DNA of 64,000 nt from Loripinus fragilis (Eukaryota; Mollusca; Bivalvia; Lucinida; Lucinidae): positions 27,010,164 through 27,074,163 of the forward strand of contig OZ026524.1 of the NCBI GenBank assembly GCA_964019695.1, in the 5' to 3' direction. Positions 32,815-44,059 of the stretch are shown one piece after another. The notes below the pieces were generated by a model. That model searched no databases, was not told where the DNA came from, and saw only the letters and a program-made list of their open reading frames with translations. The position numbers were made by a program, and so were the translations under genes. Numbering within the stretch: position 1 is the first letter of the stretch; every line of letters starts with the position of its first letter.

Positions 32815-34508
32815 GGATTTTCCAGCGACATGGGAAATAGTTTATGAGAAAGGCATAAGTTTCATTCTAAAACGCATAATTCGTAATGGCAAATCACTCA
32901 GGTCTTTGCGACCGCCAAGCAACGAAATAAGCGGCTGATGATCAGTTTCAATATGAAACGCCTTCCAATGAGAAAATCACGATTTTTCTCGCAACCGTAT
33001 GTGACTCCTAAGGCCTCTTTTTCAATGGTGGAGTAACGCTGCTCTGTCGGTGACAGGGCTCTAGATGCGAAACTTACTGGTTTCATGTCTCTGTCGTCCT
33101 GTTTCTGAAACAGCGCGCAGCCTAATCCATAACTACTAGCATCTGTTTTTAATACAGTGTAGCGATTCGGATCGTACAACGCAAGTACGGGTTCATTTGT
33201 GAGTGATTGCTTGATTAAGTCAAAAGCTTTCTGCTGATCTGGACCCCAGTGAAACTGATTTTTTGAGCTTAGTAGATCTCGGATTGGTTTCGAATGTTCA
33301 GCTAACAATGGCGAGAATTTACCTAGCTGAATTACCATACCTAATAGCCTGCGCACACCGTGCACGTCAGTAGGGGCTTCCAAGTTTTTGATCCCCTGGA
33401 CCCGTTCGGGGTCCGCCGAAATGCCTGAGGGTCCAATAATATGACCAACGTATTTTATTGATGTTTTCCTGAACTCAGATTTTGACGGATTTATGGTCAG
33501 ATTTGCTTCATGCAACCGCGTGAGCACTTCATGCAACCTTTCGTCATGCTCAGCCTCTGTTCGACCAAATACGAGAATATCATCTGTCTGGCATAATACA
33601 CCCTCAATCGATTCAACCAGTTGGGTCATTCTTTTCTGAAAATATTCGCTACTACTGGACAGACCCATGACTAGACGATTGAACGCAAACCTACCGAATG
33701 GCGTTATGAAAGTAGTGAGCAACTTACTTTCATCTGACAGACGTGTTTGCCAAAATCCTAGATTAAAGTCAATTTTGCTGAACCATTTCGCACCGGCAAG
33801 AAGACCTAAGCTTTGATCTATTCTAGGTAACGGGAAATTTTCACGTTTGACGCTGTCGTTGAGACGTGATAAGTCAACGCAACTTCTTATTTTACCGTTA
33901 GGTTTAGGCACTACGACCATACCCGCGCACCAATCTGTGGGTTGGTCAACACAGAAAATTACGCGCGTTTTTTCCATGTTTTCGAGCTCTTGCTTCACCT
34001 GAGGAAGCAGAGGAATTGGGACTCTACGTGGAACTGAAAGCGCATACGGTTTCGCTCCTTCTTTAAGCGTGACGTGGTACTCACCACTCATTTCGCCTAG
34101 CTCCCTAAACAAATTGGGGTATTTCGACTTAACCGTTTCCAAGGTTATTAATTCGCTCAAACTAGCGTTTGGATGTTTAAACTCAAGCAAATCTAGCTTG
34201 GTTATAGCTGGTCGACCTAACAGGCATCGATCTAGCCCCTTAACAACGTAGATACACTCGACCGCTGAGCTTGCATTAGTCTGGAGCTTTGCAGTAAACG
34301 AACCCATGACCTTCAGTGGTACATTACCAGGACCGTACAACCTTTTAGAGCTTTTTTCTAAAGGTAACTTGCCAATCTTAAGGTACATATCCTCTGATAT
34401 GACCGTAACATCGGCACCACAATCGATTTTAAATCTGATAAAACCTTGTCCTACCTTGAGGTCAATAATCCATGGTCCATCTGAATTTGAACTGATTGAA
34501 CTTAGCAC
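32815..34508 (-). pseudogene. Ty3 protease, reverse transcriptase and RNase H
   Basis: An open frame of 536 codons. The protease block is KIDCGADVTVIS at about residues 27-38, where the usual D-T/S-G is D-C-G. RT blocks are WCAGMVVVPKPNGKIRSCVD (about 193-212), FITPFGRFAFNRLVMGL and CQTDDILVFG, with the catalytic DD at 309-310. RNase H starts TDASSYGLGCALF (about 455-467) and YSTIEKEALG follows. The frame breaks after IGRRF; HIETDHQPLISLLGG continues in another frame to about 32835. The missing protease Thr/Ser and the frame breaks indicate a dead or wrongly assembled copy. Confidence 0.9.
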
Positions 34509-34579
34509 TGCACTTTCACTGTCGATTGTTCCAAGTTATGCATCGGATTCATCGTCGGATTCCCCATCTCGATCGTCGA

Positions 34580-34725
34580 CTTCGTGCACCTTCTTGGAAA
34601 GACAAAATCGAACCCAGTGTCCTTTTATACCGCAACCTCGGCACTTTGCATCCCTAGCTGGGCACTTACTCCGACTATGTGACGGTACGGCTCCGCAACG
34701 GGTACATCTAGGCTTGTCGCCATTT
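34580..34725 (-). pseudogene. Ty3 gag zinc knuckles
   Basis: Two knuckles read in one frame: CTRCGAVPSHSRSKC (CX2CX5HX4C) and CRGCGIKGHWVRFC (CX2CX4HX4C). This frame differs from the gag body frame, so a shift lies near 34740. Confidence 0.75.
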
Positions 34726-34751
34726 TGTGTCTTTGGCTTATCCCTTGTGTG

Positions 34752-35360
34752 TCATCTCTGTGTGTTCTGGCTGTGTCTCTGTCGGAATTTAACTGAGTCA
34801 ATCTTATTTTCCGACAGAACATAACTTCTTACTATAGACTGCTGCTCGTGGACTGCTTCTTTCTGCCTGGCTTGTGTGACAGCTTTCTCAAGCGTCAGAG
34901 CAGGATCCAGCTGTAATTTCTCAGAAATTTTAGCGTCCCTGAGTCCAACAACAATTCTGTCCCGGATTAACTGGTCCTTTAGTTCACCATAATCACAATG
35001 TTCTGCTAGTGTGTACAATGATGTGATAAACTGATCCACCGACTCCCCCTCTTCTGGTTTTCTTAAATTAAATCTTGCACGGTCAAATATTGTGTTTCTT
35101 CGAACATTGAAATAGTTCACATATTTTCCTGAGACCGTTGCATAAACTTTTTGCTGCTCCTCTGATAATCCAAACGATTTTAAAACGTCATCTGCTACTT
35201 TCCCCATACAATAAACCAAGACGTTTACTTGCTGTTCTTGAGATTTTTCTGAAAGACCACTAGCAGTTTTGAACCGTTCAAACCTCACAAACCATTTCTC
35301 GAAATCTGCTGGTTTTTTAAAGTAAAACTGATCTGGAGGGGTAACTTGAAAACTAGCCAT
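34752..35360 (-). pseudogene. Ty3 gag
   Basis: ATG start about 90 bases downstream of the PBS; about 200 codons. It reads MASFQVTPPDQFYFKKPADF at the start, FEKWFVRFERFKTASGL, then FNLRKPEEGESVDQFITSLY and DRIVVGLRDAKISEKLQ, the standard capsid pattern of this retrotransposon gag. The frame is lost before the zinc knuckles. Confidence 0.85.
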
Positions 35361-35451
35361 TTTCTGTTAATTTAAATTTCACTAATACAATTTCAAGTCT
35401 AATAGGTTTAATTGTCACGCTCTTTAATTCAGTTAAGAAATATTCCTGTAA

Positions 35452-35467
35452 GTCACTTCTGACACCA
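35452..35467 (-). other. Ty3 primer binding site
   Basis: Minus strand TGGTGTCAGAAGTGAC abuts the 5' LTR end. It begins TGG as expected for the complement of a tRNA CCA end. Confidence 0.75.
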
Positions 35468-35667
35468 TATTTTATCCAGTGACAGGTAGAAATGAACACG
35501 CCTGTATGCTGATAATATATTTATTAGTAAAGCTATACGAACTACAAGAGAGATGATAACTAAGAGAATAAGCCCACAGCAGAAGCAGCCAGGTAGTTTT
35601 ATACTACAGGCTGGGCCCTTATCAAGATCGTATCATGTTGCAGAGTCTATATGCAGAATATACAACA
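35468..35667 (-). repeat. Ty3 element 5' LTR
   Basis: Near-identical partner of 30940-31139 in direct orientation. Confidence 0.9.
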
Positions 35668-36097
35668 ACAACTAGGAAAACCAGTGACAGTGGACATCCA
35701 AATTTTCTCAATAGCATATACTCTTGATACCTTTAGTACGAGATCTGCTTCGCCATCTGCTTTGCATGTGGCGACAGCTACATATAGCGCCTGATATTTA
35801 GATCATTAATAAGCTACATACATGTAATACTGAATCAGAATCATCACATGGCAATTTATGCTAGCATTTCTTTTCAAAGGATTTATCCTAGCACGCAGAG
35901 GCTCTATTAAGTTTGGCCAAAGGATGGCAGTTTAAGGGTTTTCTTTGTTGGCTTATTTTCAAAGCAGTAAGTCACATGTGCGATGAAAGGAACTTATCCC
36001 ACCCCATATGCGCGGACCTAGAAAGTTCTCATCGCTGACCATGATTTTTAAGTCATCTTATCTCACAGAGGGGAGGGGATGGGTCTAATTGCTTCTC

Positions 36098-36122
36098 GGG
36101 GGGGGGGGGGGGGGGGGGGGGG
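36098..36122 (+). repeat. Poly-G tract (25 G)
   Basis: Uninterrupted G run beside the inverted copy of the GGGGGTCC repeat. Confidence 0.95.
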
Positions 36123-36365
36123 CTCATGCTAGTATTCCTTAGAACACACAGTAAACAACTAAAAGCGGGCCATTATCAGTCCGTCACCGAAATGCCATTG
36201 AAATGGCGTTTCGCTGATGGGTCGATGGTGGCCAAATATTGTGGTGGTCTGGACCAGTATTTCTAATATAAAAAAAACAATAAGCTTTGTGGTTTCTATG
36301 GGAGGGGTCTGGACCCCCAGTCCTCACTTCTGGATCCGCCCATGTCCCAGCCACCACCCACCGTC
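36120..36365 (-). mobile_element. GGGGGTCC/hairpin repeat, inverted copy
   Basis: Contains AAATGCCATTGAAATGGCGTTT as a hairpin inside GTCACC...GGTGAC, and CACAAAGC, CCCCTCCC and GGGGGTCCAGACCCC in the inverse orientation to 26293-26530. A more distant relative may lie at 56100-56290. Confidence 0.65.
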
Positions 36366-37678
36366 GCATTTTGCCATTAGTTACTTTACATTCAGAAATT
36401 TTCGCGAGGATTGTAAGTATTTTTGTAAACCATGCTCCAGTCGCGAATTTTAACCTCGCAAATATGACTTTTAACGTTATTCGCGAAATTTTCGCAAATA
36501 TTTCTGAGTTTTATCTTACAGTAATTAAATATGTATTACTAAATTTGGTTTTTGCTAGCATAAACAAGATACAAGATACAAGATACACGAGCGTAAACTA
36601 AACACTAGCAGCAAGGAAATTAAATAAATTTTCCTTTGTCATTATTACAAAACATTAATTAAATCAAATTAATTAAATAGATTGCATCGTTTTATGGAGA
36701 AGATAATGTATCAAAGATTAGCTACGGTTTACTATTACATACATGCATGTTATGTACTAAAACCAAGTTCTAATCGGTCATCTTATATTTTTACGCTAGT
36801 TCAGAAAGAGAAACATAGGGTATACAAACTTCATGCTTTTTAAATGAAGCAATACTTAGCCGAGACTCTGCAAGCTATTTCATTCAAACATGGCGTGTAC
36901 TTCTTGCGCGGACGTAGTTAGTAAAAAGGTACCCTCATTTCAAAAAGTCACACTTTTTCTACGATATAAACCATAACACTGAGTCCTTATCGATTAACGT
37001 TTTGTTTGTTTGAAGATGTTACTGGCTACCGTGATATAAGAAGAATAAACCTCAAAAGTTTTGTTTCCATCGAACTTGTCGTTTTTGCTACTCAACAACA
37101 TGAGAAAAACACTTTTAGCAGGTTAATCATTGAAATTCAGCTTTAAGTTTGCAATTTACATAGAGAATTTGCACTGCTTTGTACGCTTTATTATCAGCAA
37201 CACTGCATTGAAATTTTCAGCAATTATTCATTATCACCAGCGGTCACCGTTCGTTTTGAGAATTGAAAAAACAAAAAACTAAAATGCTACCAAATCCATT
37301 TTTTAAACTCCCACAGTGAAACCGGATGTGTACAGTAGTCGTAAAACTTAAATCGCCAAAAATGGACTAATCAAGTTCTACTGTGTTTAGCCTAAAGTGT
37401 TCAAATAAAAATAAGTATATTTAATAATTTTACCAGGAGCTACTGGTAAATTTCAAAAATCTTGAAAATTTTTGAAAATACAACATTTTTAAAAATGCTT
37501 AAAAAAACTACCATAAGCAAAATTTCAATTGTTTGGTGAACTCATACAGAGGCAGGTGGCGAGTTCAAGTAAGCTCTAGCACACGCCATGTTTCTCTTCG
37601 CAAATACATACACAAGCACGCACGGTGAGCACAGACATTGCTACTTGAGGCGTAATTAAACTCTCACTTTGCTTTCTC
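36366..37678. other. No recognisable gene
   Basis: AT-rich non-coding sequence. TTCGCGAAATTTTCGC-like fragments near 36394 and 36480 are the only pattern seen. Confidence 0.4.
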
Positions 37679-37735
37679 TCAACCATAATATATGTTTTGA
37701 GTGTTAAAAGGAACCGTCTCAATGAGGCGGCTTTT
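37679..37735 (+). mobile_element. Truncated TTTTGGGTGCTCAAAAGAACC-family MITE
   Basis: Has ATATATGTTTTGAGTG, GGAACCGTCTCAATGAGGCGG and then diverges, so about half the palindrome remains. The open frame 37697-38050 continues beyond it without a recognised motif. Confidence 0.65.
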
Positions 37736-38739
37736 TTCATACGCTGGATGAACTTTAGTGAAAACCATTTGCATAAACAGCAACTACAATATTATCTGAC
37801 TACAATATTTAGAAGTATTTTTACAAAGGTATATATGTTTTTCTGGTATTATTTGCAATTTTTCTTTTTGACCTTGAAAAGTTCACAAGCAAAAATTGTA
37901 AATATCTATTTTTCTAAAAGAAATGTGTACATTTTGGGCGAAAACACTTCTAAATATTGTAGTCGGATAATTGTAGTTCGTGTTCATGCAACTGTTTTTT
38001 TTCTAAAGTTCACCAAGCGTGTCACTACACGGTTTCAAACCAGGAAGTGACTCTAAAAAGACTGATAAGCATGCTGCCGATTGCTCAAAAGCTGTATGCT
38101 GGGGCGTAAAGTGATATATTTGAGATGTATAAATTGTTCATACAACAATGTGGCCAAAGGTATCCGTCTCCTTGATAAAAAAAAAACATTTTTTGTTTAT
38201 ATGCAAGTAAGAGCTTTAGAAGGATGTACAGTGGCGATCGTCAGCGAGTTGTCCTCGCACGCGCACAGACTCTGCGTTGCCTTCCACGCCTATCGCAGGC
38301 GTAGGCCACGCGGTTGCCTGCGAAAGCCGTGCGAAGTTTTTTAAGCCAACCAGACTTGCGAGGCCTACGCAACCTTCCCAAGATATCTGCGTTGTTTTTT
38401 CAACCAATTAAACGCTGCTAAATTCATCGCGGTATCGCTTGAGTGAATACGTCACTCACGCAGGATTGAATCGACCAATCAAATATTTGTAGGAGACTGG
38501 CACCCTCTTCCATTCCCTCTTCCATTGAAAGACGGAAACCAAATTATTTTTGATAAAACATTCTCGTATACATAACAACCAAAATAGGCATTACACCTAA
38601 TAGACAATATTACATTAATCCCTTTAATTTTATAAGCGAGGACAGGATACCTGGTCAAGCGAAAATTACATACCTCTACCTTGTTACAAAACTTGCTTTG
38701 AGCTTTGTGGTTTGTAAATAGATGTCTTTGTCTAGAGGT

Positions 38740-38832
38740 TGCTTGTTTGCGCCTCACTCAAGGCACTTCGTCGTGTCCTTGCACAAGACATTTTATCCTC
38801 TGCTCAGGACTGATTCAACCCAGGAAATGTAG
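38740..38832 (+). mobile_element. SINE body fragment
   Basis: Reads GCCTCACTCAAGGCACTTCG, GTGTCCTTGCACAAGACA and GACTGATTCAACCCAGGAA, matching the post-tRNA body of the SINEs at 57119 and 59107. The tRNA head is missing. Confidence 0.65.
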
Positions 38833-39397
38833 TATAAAAAGGTGTAAGATCTTTTCTTTTGATATTGCTTCAGTAAAGCAATGTGCATAATGCCTCGGTC
38901 CAGTAACGTATATTAAAAGGGTACCACATACCTGGTAAGAAAATACTTCGAGGACAAACAAACACTGAAATATGTATTTAACCCTTGCCATTCAATGGAT
39001 TCTCCCAACGATATTGCTACAATAAGTATGATGTAGCTGTGTTTTAAGGGATAACAGGGGATATTTTTTAAAACTATAATATATTTATGAAAAAAATGCA
39101 TAGCGGGATTGCTGCTAATAATTTGACCAGGCCAACCAAAAATGTCGAATTTGTTCGGGATCCATGCTGATTAACAGTATGTTCTTTTACAAACAATGAA
39201 GACACAGATAAAAAAAACACGTAATACGGCATTTCGTCCGGATATGCAATGTTTGCTTAAACCTAGGTGAGCTTCATAGAAAGAAATACAATTTATGCAC
39301 CAGTCATTTGTATCTCGAAGCAAAATACTTTCTATTTTCTTTTGAGTTTGTATGCTATGCCTCCTTGGGACTATGAACATAGCAGGACGAATCCAGG

Positions 39398-39536
39398 ACG
39401 TTTCGCCCCAAACCATTTCCTCTCCTAGTCGTTTCGCCCCAAGAAGTCCCCCTGGTAGGTTCCCCCCTGGTCGTTTCGCCCCCACTAGTCGTTTCGCCCC
39501 ATTAGTCGTTTCGCCCCACTAGTCGTTTCGCCCCTA
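39398..39536 (+). repeat. CTAGTCGTTTCGCCCC minisatellite, left block
   Basis: Seven to eight units of about 17 bases (ACTAGTCGTTTCGCCCC), more regular toward the right. Inverted partner at 42743-42905. Confidence 0.9.
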
Positions 39537-39975
39537 GTATGTATATGAGTTCTGTCATGTCTAATCTGGGTCTAAACAGTTTGCATACGGCAAAAATCGT
39601 TACATGTTTTAAAGGCGTGCAAGTTCATTTTGTTTATGTACTTGAGTACGTCACTCTTGAAACTTGCATGCACAGCAATCTAGTTGGACTACAGGCCTAT
39701 ATATCGTCCTCATCTACGTCCCGACTTTAGGTATATGAGCTGCAATGGCTCTGGCGAGACTGCATAAAGGCACATTGAATGTTCCAATTTGAGCGAGCCA
39801 GTACCAAGAGAAAATAAAATCGAGTTTGAATTTCAGTGCATGTTTCTGACTGCGCGATTTTCAATCCTCTAGAATATTTGTGGAGGTAAACTGAATAAAA
39901 ATATGCAAATTAAACAGTCATGCTAAAGATAGAAAGAAAAAGTAAGCATTTTCTGTTTATTCATTTTTTCTATGT

Positions 39976-40077
39976 AATAGTTATACCATTGGCTGTCCGT
40001 CTGTGCGTGGAGATAATCCACTAGCTTTAGCGAGTGGATTATCTTACGTACAGGGGGACAAACATGGTATAACTATT
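39976..40077. mobile_element. Palindromic MITE, 102 bases
   Basis: The ends AATAGTTATACCA and TGGTATAACTATT are exact inverses. The centre AGATAATCCACTAGC - TTTA - GCGAGTGGATTATCT is a strong hairpin. Confidence 0.85.
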
Positions 40078-40579
40078 TTATACCACCTACATCAGTGTAG
40101 ATCTTGCACATCTTGAGATATTTCGTGCTTAAGTCGGTAAGGGTGGTATAATGAAATAGACTCGGTCTTAGCTAAGCTATATACTTAAATGAATAATATG
40201 AATCTTTCACACAGAGCAGACTCAGTGGTCATACAGAGCAGACTCAGTGGTTTTATCAGGTCAAGCTCAAATCCTGGCTCATACCAGCATGCCCAGCTAC
40301 AGGGGCTAGTTTAAATAGTGAAATTTCGCGTCTCGCTCGACTAGATAGAGCGAATAACGAAGGCGCTGATCAGACTGCGCCGATGGGAGGCAGTTTTGCG
40401 CTTTGTTTTTCGCATCCAACAACATCGCATTTTCTGCATGTAGGGTCATTTTTCTTTACATGCTACCCAGATCTTAGTCTTTGAGGCACTATGATTATAA
40501 ATTAAAGAACGCTTAAACAATACATGATAGGCGCAGAGAAGGGAATTTTAGGAGAATAAAACTGTAATGATATTCTTAC

Positions 40580-40693
40580 CTATCAATTTAAACAGGTGTT
40601 TTGGGTGCTCAAAAGAACCGTCTCGATGAGACAGTTCTTTTTAGTACCCACAACAATGTTTGGGTTGGACGAGACCAAAACGTTCATAATTTT
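40580..40693. mobile_element. Palindromic MITE, second copy
   Basis: TTTTGGGTGCTCAAAAGAACC and its inverse (AGTTCTTTTTAGTACCCACAA) flank GTCTCGATGAGAC. One base is deleted relative to the 30.0-kb copy. Confidence 0.8.
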
Positions 40694-40909
40694 TGTATTA
40701 ACGATTAATCTATTTTTTGCATTGACGTTAATAATTATTTTTAATGATTAATGCATGAAAATAAATAACTTATAAATCAAAACCTAAGCATATAACCCCA
40801 CTAGATAGCTGCGCCTGTACGCTTAATAATCTTACTCTTTCTATATCTGAACTGTAAAATTAACCGCTTGTTCAAGCTTGCCCAGGAAAAAGTGTGGTTA
40901 GGTGAACTG

Positions 40910-40980
40910 ACCGTCCCCCCATGACCATAGCTGTTGACTGGGACGTAAAGCAACAAAACAAACAAACAAATGCATAATCC
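40910..40980 (+). mobile_element. SINE 3' tail fragment
   Basis: GTTGACTGGGACGTAAAGCA followed by (AAAC)n closely matches the tail of the 59.1-kb SINE (GTTGATGGGACGTAAAGAAT and CAAACAAAC). Confidence 0.65.
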
Positions 40981-41064
40981 AGCGGCTACGGCTGTTTAGC
41001 AAACAGCAATGATTGAAGGCATCTTCTTTCAGTTGTTTTAAGACGAATACTGTATCATGTATAC

Positions 41065-41115
41065 GAGCAAATACTCTGACGAGACTGCGCAGATGCGCAG
41101 GCTCGTCTGAGCGTT
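41065..41115. repeat. Hairpin module GACGAGACTGCGCAGATGCGC
   Basis: TCTGACGAGACTGCGCA / TGCGCAGGCTCGTCTGA inverted repeat. Related modules lie at 14968, 16985, 40365, 41585, 52513 and 58632. Confidence 0.8.
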
Positions 41116-41584
41116 CACGTTTCACACAATGTACCAAAATTTTATTGACTGGCTCATTTAATTTCACGATATATGTATATCTGTATAAACTGATGACAAC
41201 TTAACGCGTACTTTTGCAAACGGTGAAGACCCGGATGAAATGCCACATAATGTGACATTTCATCAGGGTTTACAATGTTTGTGAAGACAAGAATGATCTA
41301 CAGTGAAAGAAAATATTATGTTTGTTTGTTATATACACTGTCGGGCAAGTTCATGGCACGCGACATTCAATTAACACTCAGTCAATCGATAACCGATACT
41401 ATCAATAATCGATAATTGATAATCGTTCACACACTTTGAAAATCCAATTATCGCTGTTGTTGAGTTAAGTGGATTATCTTAATGGTTTGTCGACAATTTT
41501 GATGGTTACCATTATGATAATATTGTTTTGCCAATCTTTGGTCTGAGTCTTCATCTGCTACCATATTTTATGTATACGAACAGC

Positions 41585-41645
41585 GAAGGCTCTGGACAGA
41601 CTTTGCAGATGCACTGGCTCGTCTGAGCCTTCGCTGATCGCCGAT
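41585..41645. repeat. Hairpin module with AGCGAAGGCTC arms
   Basis: AGCGAAGGCTC and GAGCCTTCGCT are exact inverses around GCAGATGCACTGGCTCGTCT. Confidence 0.75.
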
Positions 41646-42181
41646 GTAAAATTAAAATCCAAAATCATGATACTGGATTTCTTACAGTTTAAATTGAAAG
41701 ATATCAAACCTTTTCAATGGAATGTTACCTACTATAGTATACAAGGCGATGTCGGACCGGGGTCTGTACTCTTTGCATTTCCCCAAATATTACATACCTT
41801 TTGCGACCTTGGTTATCACTGTTTGCAAACATTATTTTATTAATTTTATAAAATAGGCACATCTCTGAACATTATAGAGTCCGACCAGACGCTGTACGAC
41901 GCAACATCTGGTCTGGGTCTGCAATGTTCGCCAAGTCTGACAAACTGCAAACCTCGGGACAGACAAAGAAAATGCCGGAACCCACGCATTAGTCACTGTA
42001 ACCGAAGCCAAATAATTTGGATCCAGATTAGCCCCGGTTTCTCGTGTCTGACGTTAATCAAACAAGTCCCCACCAACGAGAACGGGATAAGTCAAGGTGA
42101 ATGAGCATGGATGTATATACATGTGTCAAGAAAAAAAAATCACATTAAAATTCTTAGGTCGGTGGAAATCTAGCTGATAAG

Positions 42182-42340
42182 GTGAGTGAGTGAGTTTGTG
42201 TTAAGCATCCCACCAACAGCTCAGTAGGTCATATGGAGCTCGGACCCAGTATTGGGTCCGAGTATGGAGACAAGGCCACGACATAGAGCGTCATACGGTA
42301 GACTGGAGGAGCCAAGAATCGAACCCCTGGGTAACATATC
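42182..42340 (-). mobile_element. Possible tRNA-derived SINE
   Basis: On the minus strand CCAGGGGTTCGATTCTTGG looks like a pol III B box in a tRNA T arm. It is followed by a body with the hairpin GGACCCAATACTGGGTCC and a GAGTGAGTGAG end. The A box is not clear. Confidence 0.4.
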
Positions 42341-42619
42341 CACTAAAACACAGCGACTTTATATTATCTACATCTACTAGTTGAGTATCGTTTGTCACCA
42401 TTGACCATTATGGGCCGAATTGTCCAGTGATCCTATCAACAAACCAAAACAGTTGAAGTTTTGTATTTTTATTATTTCAAAATTAATTTACCATGCAACT
42501 TCATGTTAAATTTCTATTAGACATACATGCATCTAAAAAGGTACCCTGCAGCATCAGGGGGTAGCATGCGGTATCCTGTGGTATCCTGCGGTAATCAGAC
42601 CGACACCCCGCCCATTCAT

Positions 42620-42705
42620 CTAGTCTCCCTATCCCTCCGTCCGTCCGTCCTTCCATCCATCCAGCCTTCCATCCATCCACCTAGCTATTTGTCATATCCA
42701 CCCAC
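42620..42705 (+). repeat. CCGT/CCAT simple repeat
   Basis: Short CCGTCCGTCC and CCATCCATCC runs; the short open frame here is spurious. Confidence 0.8.
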
Positions 42706-42742
42706 CTAACTAGATATGACAAATAAATAATTTTAAAAAAAA

Positions 42743-42905
42743 TGGGGGCGAAACGACAAGGGAGGAAATGGTATTGGGGGCGAAACGACTAGGGTATGGG
42801 GCGAAACGACTAAATGACTAGGGTTGAACATAGAGACAAAACGACCAGGGCCGAAACTACTAGGGGGAAACGACTAGGGGTAAAACGTCTTGGGGCGAAA
42901 CGTCT
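42743..42905 (-). repeat. GGGGCGAAACGACTAG minisatellite, right block
   Basis: The inverse of the left block at 39398-39536: about eight units of GGGGCGAAACGACTAGG, with variants AAACGTCTT at the right edge. The left block likewise has a variant (AGGACGTTTCGCCCC) at its outer edge, so the outer edges correspond. Confidence 0.9.
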
Positions 42906-44055
42906 TGTTACAAGCAGGACTTAAGTGCCAGGATTTGACCTAAGATGTATCCCTGCAGTGCCGTGGATGTGCCAGGGTTTTAATTTCCACTTAAGTAGCC
43001 GGGGAAAACAGCGCAGGCTTTAGCTAAGGGGAAGATCAGCCTGTGCATCTTCACCAGCTCTTTTGTTGTTGCCTAGTTAGCACGTTTAGTGTATTTTTAG
43101 TACTCTAACTGGCCAAATCCTATATTTGAAGACTGATTAAAACTGGTCTCTGTAGCTGAGTATGCCAGTTTGAATAGTTTAATATCTTTAAACTATAACC
43201 TGCGACCCCTCAATATATATAATGCACCATCCTGACTTTATCGTATGTAGTTGTATGGACAATTTCATTGGTCTCATATAAGTATATAGGAACATTTAAC
43301 CCATATATATACTAGCCAAAAGTTCTAACAGGCCACTTGCATTTTATTAATTTTCTTCAAGACGTAAAATGACTTGACTAGTCTTTTTGCATCTCGAAAT
43401 AGCCAGACGTGTCATATGCCTTATACAGTAATAATATTGACAAAAAGTTCAACAGTACATGCAGGATGCCAATTTGAATAGTGGTACCCCCATTTTCAAA
43501 ATTCGCATTTTGGCACACTTTGTGAGTAATGACTTTTCGAAATTACCCCCTTACACACGCAAAATGTTTTTATTTCAAAAGCCAAACTCATATTGAACAC
43601 TCAAGTGCTGAAATGAACGCTACATCTGCATGAGACTCGTTGCTATTTGGCCAAAGTGTCAAAAATTACCCCACCATCCAATGCAAATTCTTGTGAATTT
43701 TGAAATTGAGGGTACGTGTATTCGGCAAAGCCTCCCGGATACAATTTAATGAATTTTGCTTAGCCGTTTTCTGATATCGTTTACTGATAGGCATGTCTAT
43801 TCGGTAATGCAAAAGAAATTGATCTAGTGCTTACAGCTTTTCAGAAAATCGGCAAAAACACACGTGGCCGGTTAGAACTTTTGATTAGTATATAAGGGAC
43901 ATAGGCAGACAGTGGGCCGGTGGAGATCCAGATCAGAAGGCGGGGAACGTGGTCTACGACAAGGGTCTCTATTTTTTGCTTACAAAATTTGAATAAAGAA
44001 AATAAAACCACTTTAACCCCTCAAAACGAAACGAAATGGTCAAATAAATAAGAGT
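42906..44055. other. No recognisable gene; one short repeat copy
   Basis: A CCCCTCAATATATATAATG repeat copy lies at 43205-43290. Nothing else is identified. Confidence 0.4.
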
Positions 44056-44059
44056 GGGA

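Larger units (their letters stand above)
30940..35667 (-). mobile_element. Ty3-type LTR retrotransposon, full length, defective
   Basis: Two direct 200-base LTRs flank, in minus orientation, a PBS, gag, protease-RT-RNase H, integrase and a polypurine tract. Flanking pentamers AAAAC (30935-30939) and ACAAC (35668-35672) could be a target duplication with one change. The domain order PR-RT-RH-IN places it in the Ty3 group. It lies upstream of the CUB-kringle exons in the same orientation. Confidence 0.9.
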
